From positions 1 to 54,346 of the forward strand of contig CAZNPH010000024.1 of assembly GCA_964574985.1 (NCBI GenBank): a DNA stretch of 54,346 bases, given 5' to 3'. Positions 1-7,459 of the stretch are shown here, one piece after another; within the stretch, counting starts at the first letter, position 1, and each line of letters opens with the position of its first letter. A program made the position numbers and the translations under genes. This DNA comes from CAZNPH01 sp964574985. Lineage in GTDB: Bacteria > Bacteroidota > Bacteroidia > Bacteroidales > SM23-62. The notes beneath the pieces were generated by a model. It was not told the origin of the DNA and made no database searches. It saw nothing but the letters and a program-made list of their open reading frames with translations.

Positions 1-100
1 AAAGAACAAAATTATAATCAATTGAAACTGTTTGACTTATAACGAAACGCTAGTGTAACCTGCTAATTATTAACTATTAATAATCAATTTTAAAGTAACC

Positions 101-1069
101 TTACGATAAAAATATTTCTTTTGTCCATTTTCTCGTTTTGGAACCTGCAAATATATTCAAATTATATTTGATTAATAGTTTCCATCGTATTACATGAATA
201 TAATCTTTTAAAATAATATTATTCTTTACAGGCGCATTATTTAATTCCTGAATTATTTCATCAGCATCATATCCTTGTTCTTTCAGATCATTATATCTTA
301 TATCTTTAATGATTTTCTTTACTTGCTTAATTCTATAGGATGTATAAAATGTTTTGCTCCATTTATTTAAAGTTTCATTGCTAATCGTATTATAATGCTT
401 AATACCAGTCGGATCCCCCATAATACCTTTTGTGTCCTGCTTTGAAAAATCATTTAACATCTCTGGAAAAAAATGAATGTCAAGGTAATCACAAATTTCG
501 TTGATGAATTTTTCCGGATTCAATACCAATTTTTCATATTGCAGTGCATAAGCATTATTTTTTAATAAGCGATACCCTTCTGAAAGCTTTTGGTAACCTA
601 TTTTTAAATCTACATGATAATTATGAATTCCTTTAAATGTCCCACTGCACCATGTTTCAATAATTGAGCTCATTATTCGAATAGGATTTCTAAACAAGAA
701 GATAAATTTTGCATCGGGAAAAACTCTTGCAATTTCTGGTATTATTAGATAATAACGCGGCGTTTTATCTAAGAAATATAACTCGTTTTTGAAGCATAGC
801 TTCTCATACAAACTAAAGATGAATCTATTTAATTCATAGTAATAATCTTTCTCTTTATCAGGAAGATTATTTATAAAAGAATTTATAGCTTGGAATGCAC
901 CATTATGTGAATACTCAGTTAAAGTGCCTAATGGTTTCCGGATATATATAAAAGGCAGAAGCAACCATGGTTCTGCAAGGCTGGAAATTTCATTATGGCT
1001 CATTAATATTCGCTGAAGAAGTGTTGAACCACTTCTAGGCAATGAAAACAAAAAAATAGGTGCTTTCAT
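101..1069 (-). CDS. PAPS-dependent sulfotransferase-like protein
   Basis: Probable cytoplasmic sulfotransferase that moves sulfate from PAPS to a sugar or other acceptor. The N-terminus carries the 5'-phosphosulfate-binding P-loop (LPRSGSTLLQ, residues 10-19). A second PAPS-binding segment is seen around residues 124-136 (FLFRNPIRIMSS), with R127 and S134/S135 in the expected places. The 322-residue length suits the family. The start ATG overlaps the stop of the upstream sulfotransferase gene as ATGA, so the two are probably translationally coupled. It lies at the downstream end of a polysaccharide export locus, in very AT-rich DNA, which suggests an acquired glycan-decorating gene. The acceptor cannot be read from the sequence. 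Confidence 0.8.
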   Translation of the reverse strand: MKAPIFLFSLPRSGSTLLQRILMSHNEISSLAEPWLLLPFIYIRKPLGTLTEYSHNGAFQAINSFINNLPDKEKDYYYELNRFIFSLYEKLCFKNELYFLDKTPRYYLIIPEIARVFPDAKFIFLFRNPIRIMSSIIETWCSGTFKGIHNYHVDLKIGYQKLSEGYRLLKNNAYALQYEKLVLNPEKFINEICDYLDIHFFPEMLNDFSKQDTKGIMGDPTGIKHYNTISNETLNKWSKTFYTSYRIKQVKKIIKDIRYNDLKEQGYDADEIIQELNNAPVKNNIILKDYIHVIRWKLLIKYNLNIFAGSKTRKWTKEIFLS

Positions 1070-1758
1070 ATATATTTATATCCATGCATATCTATTTCTT
1101 TCTCAAATGTTTTTTTTATTACATCATGTTGCCATTTTTGAGTGTAATATTCACTGTAATGTTTTTTTTCCTTTCTTTTGTTGCTTTTTACTTTTACATT
1201 TAAACCTGTAAAGGGAATAGAAAGTTTTTCAAAAACATTTTTTAAATCATTATTCAGATTCTCATAATAGACAAATTCATCTACCATAACATCACCATTC
1301 TTAGATAGGTATTTCGGATAATTTATTGGAAGCGGATAAGATTTCAAATATTCGTTGAAAGAGCCTTCCCAGTATCCATTATCAATTAACATGTAATAAA
1401 AAGATACTGTTTTATCCCAGGGATTTCGCTCTATTGTAAATTTGAAATAGTTATTCCAGATTTTTGATCTGGTTCTGCTTTTAACCAAACAAGAAGTTAT
1501 ATGATTATAATATCTATTCCTGTTAAAAAAATCGGTTATAGTACCTCCAAACGGAAATGGAATTTTACATATTATTAATTCTCTAAAAGGATTAAATAAA
1601 CCCTTGAAATTTCTTGCTTTGTGTTTATGGACATGTGGGAAAATCGGAGTGAAAATATCTTTACTACTACAAATTGATGAGAGCATTACTTCTAAACTTG
1701 TGCTGGCAGTTTTACTTGTTTTAATGAATATAAATTTATACTTATGAGAGATTATCAT
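1066..1758 (-). CDS. Sulfotransferase family 2-like protein
   Basis: A second, unrelated-looking sulfotransferase. The N-terminal segment FIKTSKTASTSLE (residues 11-23) resembles the phosphosulfate-binding loop of the carbohydrate sulfotransferase group (K-T-[AG]-[ST]-T). RNPWDKTVSFYY (residues 111-122) is the typical 3'-phosphate segment with R111. There is no signal peptide or membrane segment, so it should act in the cytoplasm. The stop codon overlaps the start of the following sulfotransferase by four bases. Together they suggest a doubly sulfated surface polysaccharide repeat unit, which is inference. DNA is AT-rich, as in its neighbours up to about 5.7 kb. At 230 residues it is at the short end of the family. 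Confidence 0.7.
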   Translation of the reverse strand: MIISHKYKFIFIKTSKTASTSLEVMLSSICSSKDIFTPIFPHVHKHKARNFKGLFNPFRELIICKIPFPFGGTITDFFNRNRYYNHITSCLVKSRTRSKIWNNYFKFTIERNPWDKTVSFYYMLIDNGYWEGSFNEYLKSYPLPINYPKYLSKNGDVMVDEFVYYENLNNDLKNVFEKLSIPFTGLNVKVKSNKRKEKKHYSEYYTQKWQHDVIKKTFEKEIDMHGYKYI

Positions 1759-2084
1759 TTTTAATTATATTTTCGTTTATACTTAAAAACTTGAATAAAA
1801 TTTTTATCATAAGAATATCTTATCATTTCCCGTTAAAATATTAATCCTATATAAATTATAGCCCTCAAATCCAAAGATTAATTTAAATATCTGTATTTTA
1901 ATATTTTCCTCTATAAATCCCGTCAATGGTTTGCCATAATATATTAGCGTTTTGGCGAACGATTTTCCTCTGCAAGTTTGACCCTTACCGGGTATTAACT
2001 TATGTCTGTGTGCTTAAAATCAAATGACCAATTTATAGACGAGGTTGCTTGCTGATAATTCCGCAAGCCTTATCCATCATAAAA
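1759..2084. other. AT-rich intergenic region, possible IS110 end
   Basis: This 326-bp stretch has no convincing gene. On the minus strand it follows the damaged IS110-family transposase. It holds a small hairpin just past the transposase stop (GCTTGC at 2047-2052 with GCAAGC at 2063-2068) and a second one around 1980-1995 (ACCC/GGGT). IS110-family elements carry a guide (bridge/seek) RNA in a non-coding end, so these hairpins could be its remnant. I cannot define the element's boundary. Confidence 0.3.
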
Positions 2085-3032
2085 TTAAACGGCCTTTACG
2101 TAATACCATATCCAAGCTTTTCCAGCTTTTCGATTTCTTTTCTGTAATAGTTTACTTTCATCATTTATTGGACGTAATCCCGTACAGCCGGTTAGCTTGC
2201 CGCTGTTCTCAAAAACTTTCATATTTGCTCCGGTCTCAGCGATAATCTGCATGGCTGCCTGCTTGCCAATCGCATCGGTGCTCATCAATATTTCCATCTG
2301 CCTGCTATAATGCCTGTAACATACTTCTTCCATCTTTGCTTCAAGCTGAGTTAATTGTGTCGTAAAAAGTTCATACTGTTGGCAGGCAAGTGAAAGTGAA
2401 AAACGATGATGTTCAGCAATATGACCATCCAGGGAAAGTCTAACCATCTCTCCCTTGGAGTTCAGTATCCGTACGTGAATACAACAGGCCAACTCTTTAA
2501 CGCTGCCCTCGCCTGCAATGATCTTCTCTATAACGCTCAGTATGCTATTACTGTTATTCTTGCTGACCAATGATGTGATCCGGATATTGCAGGTCTCAAT
2601 TATCCTTTCCATTTCCTGGGTGACTCTTGTTAGCATACCCTGCATTTTAACATACTTCCTGCTGTAGGTTCTTAACTGCCGGATTGTTTTATCTGGTACC
2701 AAGCTGCCCCGCAATAATTCTTTGTGTAGCAATTTGGCAATCCATTGGGCATCCTTGACATCACTCTTCCGGCCAGGCATCTGTTTGATCAGAAAAGGAT
2801 TGACCAAGATCAATTCAAATCCCAATTCTTCAAGAATATTCCATACCGGTATCCAGTAAATACCTATGCTTACAATAGCTATTCGTTTAACATCTTCCTT
2901 CTGCAGGAAGGCACCCATGGTTCGTATATCCTCTGAGAAAGCAGGAAACTCCATGACTTCGCCATACTTTTTTCCATCGTAGATGGCACAAAAAATTGTA
3001 TCTTTATGCACATCACGGCCGCTGACTTTCAT
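2085..3032 (-). pseudogene. IS110/IS1111-family transposase, C-terminally damaged
   Basis: Recombinase of an IS110-family insertion sequence. The N-terminal DEDD (RuvC-like) domain is recognisable from GRDVHKDT near residue 5 and MPGRKSDVKDAQWIAKLL around residues 84-101. The C-terminal serine domain begins with IGKQAAMQIIAETG and GCTGLRPINDES, where the last serine matches the expected nucleophile. The frame then stops about 20 residues later, at 315 residues; family members usually exceed 330-400. In another frame, 2161 to 2099 encodes a lysine/glutamate-rich tail starting KVNYYRKEIEKLEKLGY that looks like the natural end of such a transposase. The simplest reading is an out-of-frame internal deletion that removed much of the serine domain. 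The element separates the flippase from the sulfotransferases. Confidence 0.7.
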
Positions 3033-3156
3033 AAGCTTAATTATTTAAGTTTAACATAATTCAATTGAGCTAAGAGCTCGTAATACAAATATAAAGCAGC
3101 GGCCTTGATTTTTATTTGCTTGTGTATAACCAATCGATTTTATGTAGGTTTATTCG

Positions 3157-4506
3157 TTAATGAATTTTTCTTAAATTCATTTTAAAAGTTACGATATTAA
3201 TACCAAGATATTTTTTCACCATAAGCATTCTGACAATATTAATAGCAATGATAGTGAAGGATACAGCTATTGCCAATCCAAGTGATTTATAATAATGGGT
3301 TAATAAAAAACTCAATCCAATACTTATTAAAAGGAAAGTTAGACTAATACTGAATAATATTTTCTCATGTCCTGTCATCGCCAGCAAAGTTCCTACGGAT
3401 CCTGTTCCAATATTTATAAACTGACCAAAACTTAATATTATCAGTATAAAGTATGCTTCAGTAAATTCACCTCCCCAGATGCTTAAAATGTATTTTCCTG
3501 CTATTACACTAATGATAAATGGTACAAAACCTATAAATCCCAAACCTTTTGTCACCTGCTGTGCCATTTTTTCCATTTCATCTATTTTTCCGCTTTGAAA
3601 TAAAGCTGCAAATTTCGGAGAAATGGCTGCATTTGAAATTTGCAAAAAGAAACTGGTAAGCAAAGCAATACGGGCAGCAACAGCATACAAGCCCACTTCA
3701 TCCGAGCTTGTAAAACCTCCTAATATTATGACATCAAAATTTGCCATTATTATTCCAGTAGCAGTTACCATCAACAACGGCAGGGATATTTTCATTAATT
3801 TTTTAGCTATAAATTGCCTTTTCGCACGATGGTGATAAAGTGACCTCCAATACATTCCGACACTAAAAGTAACAACAACCCGACCTATAGCATAACAAGT
3901 GGCTACCAGATTTACAGTAATATTCCCTTTTATCAGCCAAAATATTATTAATGTTATCCCTGTTACAACTATACTGAGTGTTTGTTCGACCAGATTACTC
4001 TGCCATATTTTCCGGTAACCTACAAGTCCCGCAGAGAAAACACGGGAAAAGACTTGTGGAGTCATCGCCACCAAAGCAATCATCAGGGGGTAGGTAAGCC
4101 TTGGCTCATTAAATACATGGTTTGCCATTAGAGGTGTTAACAGAATAAGAATTACAGAAATTACCAAAGTGAAACCACCGTTGATCCAATATGCAGTGTA
4201 CATTACATTGCCAATATGAATAAAATCCCTTTTATCCCGGGCTATGGCCACCTCTTTAATAATAACCTGCTGTATGCCCAGTAATCCGATTATTATCAAA
4301 ATATTCACAATTCGATTCGCAAGATTGATAATTCCCAGTCCGTCGGCACCTATGGTTCTGCCTATAAACACGCTCACCATCAGTCCTATGATCATCCCTG
4401 CAACCTTCACTAAAGTTGAGGAAAATGATTTTTTAACTACTTCGAGAGTATGAATATCGAGCCGGTTTAAAAATGAGGAGAGTTTGTTTTTTAGATGGAT
4501 CCGCAC
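3157..4506 (-). CDS. Wzx-like polysaccharide flippase (MOP superfamily)
   Basis: Inner-membrane oligosaccharide flippase of the MOP/MATE-like superfamily. The protein is 449 residues, almost entirely alternating hydrophobic segments (about 12-14 likely membrane helices). The N-terminal pattern VKVAGMIIGLMVSVFIGR followed by GADGLGIINLA is typical of Wzx/RfbX-type exporters. It would flip an undecaprenyl-linked repeat unit into the periplasm for polymerisation under the control of the Wzz-like protein encoded 72 bp upstream. Codon use and base composition are AT-rich, like the sulfotransferases, and unlike the rest of the locus. Specificity cannot be read from the sequence. Confidence 0.85.
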   Translation of the reverse strand: MRIHLKNKLSSFLNRLDIHTLEVVKKSFSSTLVKVAGMIIGLMVSVFIGRTIGADGLGIINLANRIVNILIIIGLLGIQQVIIKEVAIARDKRDFIHIGNVMYTAYWINGGFTLVISVILILLTPLMANHVFNEPRLTYPLMIALVAMTPQVFSRVFSAGLVGYRKIWQSNLVEQTLSIVVTGITLIIFWLIKGNITVNLVATCYAIGRVVVTFSVGMYWRSLYHHRAKRQFIAKKLMKISLPLLMVTATGIIMANFDVIILGGFTSSDEVGLYAVAARIALLTSFFLQISNAAISPKFAALFQSGKIDEMEKMAQQVTKGLGFIGFVPFIISVIAGKYILSIWGGEFTEAYFILIILSFGQFINIGTGSVGTLLAMTGHEKILFSISLTFLLISIGLSFLLTHYYKSLGLAIAVSFTIIAINIVRMLMVKKYLGINIVTFKMNLRKIH

Positions 4507-4578
4507 AGTATAATTGGTGATTTTTTCATTCTATTTTGATGTAACACTGATTTTAAGCACTAAACACATAGCAATAAA

Positions 4579-5715
4579 TCAATTATCTTCAGTTTCGATT
4601 TTAATCCATCTATTTTTTATATCTAAAAAGAAGGTCTTACTGAATATTATACCAACCCCAATGATCCCACCTAACAGTATCCAACTGATTAATATCAATG
4701 ATCTGTTAGGTTTTGTTTTTTCAATCGGCTCAACCACTTCATTAATTACTGCAAAAACCGGTGTATCTTCTTTCTCTTTTATCTTTGCCTGCTCCAATTG
4801 TTTTGCCAGTTCAGAATAAACATCAAAGGCCAATTGGTATTCATTCTGCAACTGTTCTTCTTCTGTACGCTTCAGCTCACTCGAAATATTCTTATTGGCA
4901 TCACGGAAAGTGGCCAATCTCTCCTGAGCTATTTCGAATTCTTTTTTATTCTCCTGATACCTTTCTTCAATAAATTCAACCTGTGCCCGGGCTTTTTCAA
5001 CCTTCAATTCTGTAATTCTTTCCTGAAGTAAATACTTTGCTTTTTCCACAACCTGAGCAGCTAAAGATGGTTGTTCAAAATCGGATTCTATAGTAATATA
5101 ACCATCTTTATCATTTACATTCAATCTAAGTTTTTCCTTTACAATCTCAAGTACTTCATATTGATCCTCATTGATCCTAATTATTCCTTCACTATTGGTA
5201 TCTTCAACCAGAGATACTTGGTCATTTTTCTTTAATGATGATATTATCTGGCCGGGTAAACCAATAGTAAATTTCTTTAAGATGTTGATGATCCCTGGCC
5301 TATAATGATTCATATAATAATCAAATAATGTAATCCTTTCTGCTAATTCATCAAAAGAGTATTCTGAATTGATTATCTCTAATATAAAGGTTGTACTATT
5401 TAAGATTTGTGGATATAGAAGCGGTGATAATTCACCTTCACCTGCTCTCATATCAATATTAAAACCTGCCAAAGATGCCAGTGAAGATAATCCCCCCATA
5501 TTTGGGGACCTTGTATTAAGCTGTGGAACAATTGTTGTCGAAGCAGTATATACCTTGGGGCTAAAAAAAGCAAAAAACAAGCCAATAATTGTGAATACAA
5601 TAATCGTTAAAAAAACTATTCTACGTCCTAACCAGATTTTTTTTGTTAAAGCAAGAATGTCTATTTCATCATTATTCTTTCCATCCTGTACCGGATCTTT
5701 AATTTGGCTCGTCAT
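4579..5715 (-). CDS. Wzz/GumC-like chain-length determinant
   Basis: Inner-membrane polysaccharide co-polymerase that sets chain length and links the cytoplasmic membrane to the outer-membrane export channel. It has the classic layout: a short cytoplasmic N-terminus (with ILALTKKIW), a membrane helix at about residues 33-53, a Wzz domain containing VYTASTTIVPQ, a long periplasmic coiled-coil region (about residues 225-320, rich in E, K and Q), and a second membrane helix at about 343-362 preceded by a P-x-K-x-P-N-R-type motif (IEKTKPNRSLI). No C-terminal tyrosine kinase domain is present. It lies 54 bp downstream of the truncated SLBB gene and upstream of the flippase, probably in one operon. 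Confidence 0.88.
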   Translation of the reverse strand: MTSQIKDPVQDGKNNDEIDILALTKKIWLGRRIVFLTIIVFTIIGLFFAFFSPKVYTASTTIVPQLNTRSPNMGGLSSLASLAGFNIDMRAGEGELSPLLYPQILNSTTFILEIINSEYSFDELAERITLFDYYMNHYRPGIINILKKFTIGLPGQIISSLKKNDQVSLVEDTNSEGIIRINEDQYEVLEIVKEKLRLNVNDKDGYITIESDFEQPSLAAQVVEKAKYLLQERITELKVEKARAQVEFIEERYQENKKEFEIAQERLATFRDANKNISSELKRTEEEQLQNEYQLAFDVYSELAKQLEQAKIKEKEDTPVFAVINEVVEPIEKTKPNRSLILISWILLGGIIGVGIIFSKTFFLDIKNRWIKIETEDN

Positions 5716-5769
5716 TATTAGTAATCTTTTTCATAATTTAACAATCTGATAATGCATTGGATTTAACTA

Positions 5770-7386
5770 TCAGGGAGAAGAATTAGATATTGTATTTATT
5801 ATAGTTACAATAATTAAAGCCATCGATGTGAGTGCAGAACTAATACTGATTGCTTCCTGGGCCGATAACTTGTTTTCACGAGGTGGTTTTTCCGGAACTA
5901 CTATCTGACTTCCTGGCTGGACTTTAAGGTAAAAATCAATTATGAAGTTTTTAGTAGATGCAGTTTCTCCATTTGGATACTGCACGTATAGCTTGCGCCT
6001 TAAAGCTTCGGTTTCAAATCCCCCGGTTTTATCGATATAATACCTGAGGTTTTTCCCTTTCTGGTATGTAATAAAAAATGGGTTCGGGACCATACCGGAT
6101 ACCTTAACAGTTTCAATAAGTTCCGGTATATACAAACTGTCGCCGTCCCGCAACAAAAGGTCCAGTGAATTGTCCGGATCTTTCATTATTCTATCCAGGT
6201 CGATGGCAACATTTTCATAACCCAGTGTACCCGTAACACGTGTTAAAGTTGCTCCATTAATATATGCCTCCGGTGTTATTCCACCGGCAAGATTTATAAG
6301 GTCTGAGATCCGCTGCTTCTTGTTTCTTATTGTGTATACCCCGGCATATTTGACCTGACCGTAAACTTCGGCCGTTCTTTGAATATTGAACCCCGGGGCC
6401 TTTTTCACTGATATGTAATCAAACGTCTCCAGTATAAAACCTGCATCCTCAGGTTTCAACTGTAGGTCCCTTGCAAGGTTAAATGTATAAATATGAACCA
6501 GCTGATCACTTAGATCAGAAGCCTCTTCATAATTCAGTCGTCGTGCCACCTCAATGTAACTGCAGTCTGCTTCCTCGGTAAATACGTTTGCCAGGAATAT
6601 GGCATCCCCGAGCGTGGTACTGTCTGCATAGGCAAACTGACCGGGATTTTGTACCTCACCACGCACGGTAATACAGGGCGGTTCTATTAGTGAAAAATGT
6701 GATTTGATCACAATAATATCCTCCGGTTGAAGGATGATCTTTTTTTCATTGTTCAATACTTCGCCCACATCAAAGGCAAGGATCGAAATAGTAAGGTCCT
6801 CATTGTAGCACTGTGTCTTACGCCTGATCTGAAGTTTCATCCAGTAAGCATCCTCTGTAAAACCTCCTGCAAAACGTATCAGACGGTCAAGGCTCTCTCC
6901 ATCCTTTAACTCAAACAATCCGTTCCGTTTGAATTCACCGGTGATCTCCACCCGCTTTTCAAGGGGAGGCACAAAAATGATATCCTGGTCCTTCAGCAAC
7001 ACATTGTCGGAAGGATCCGCATCGATCAGGAATTTATAAATATCCACTGTTCTGAACACTTCATTTTCCCTGATGATCTTGATGTTCCTGAATAATCCTA
7101 TCTCAGAGGGTTCGCCTGATAGGTACAGGGCGTTGAATACCGTTGCCGTAGCAGGCAGCGTATAGGTTCCGGGAGACGCAACATCCCCGACCAGGTTCAC
7201 CTGGATGGACCTGAGCTGTCCCATGCTTACCTGTGCAAAGGTCTGCGGATTGGGACCACGCATACTTGAATATATGGCGAAAAGCCTTTGCAATATTTTT
7301 TCTTCTGCCTTCTCGAAACATGAAGGGGAAACCTCCGGGGAGTACCCTTCTATTTGTTTTTTAATTGACTTCAATGATAATTGCAT
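5770..7386 (-). CDS. N-terminally truncated SLBB export protein paralogue
   Basis: A 538-residue protein matching the C-terminal two thirds of the neighbouring SLBB export protein. From residue ~35 on (SSMRGPNPQTF, LRSIQVNLVGDV, PGTYTLPATATVFNALYLSG) it aligns well with the paralogue's segment beginning YRGIKGPNPNTF, then continues through several SLBB repeats to a similar C-terminal membrane helix (QEAISISSALTSMALIIVTI). It lacks the signal peptide and the first part of the polysaccharide-export domain, and appears to have one SLBB repeat fewer. The ATG at 7386 is preferred; a TTG lies at 7395, and no earlier start exists before a stop inside the paralogue's tail. It may be a decaying tandem duplicate, or a partner without its own export signal. 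Confidence 0.65.
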   Translation of the reverse strand: MQLSLKSIKKQIEGYSPEVSPSCFEKAEEKILQRLFAIYSSMRGPNPQTFAQVSMGQLRSIQVNLVGDVASPGTYTLPATATVFNALYLSGEPSEIGLFRNIKIIRENEVFRTVDIYKFLIDADPSDNVLLKDQDIIFVPPLEKRVEITGEFKRNGLFELKDGESLDRLIRFAGGFTEDAYWMKLQIRRKTQCYNEDLTISILAFDVGEVLNNEKKIILQPEDIIVIKSHFSLIEPPCITVRGEVQNPGQFAYADSTTLGDAIFLANVFTEEADCSYIEVARRLNYEEASDLSDQLVHIYTFNLARDLQLKPEDAGFILETFDYISVKKAPGFNIQRTAEVYGQVKYAGVYTIRNKKQRISDLINLAGGITPEAYINGATLTRVTGTLGYENVAIDLDRIMKDPDNSLDLLLRDGDSLYIPELIETVKVSGMVPNPFFITYQKGKNLRYYIDKTGGFETEALRRKLYVQYPNGETASTKNFIIDFYLKVQPGSQIVVPEKPPRENKLSAQEAISISSALTSMALIIVTIINTISNSSP

Positions 7387-7459
7387 TTCCTGCAACCTTA
7401 GTTTATTATTTTTATTGCCTCCTTTCCTTTCACTTCTGAATGTTTTTTCCTTTGTATAA

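Noticed and set aside
7103..7321. Short minus-strand frame within the SLBB paralogue as a separate gene
   Set aside because: It is out of frame with the conserved SLBB motifs and has no features of its own.
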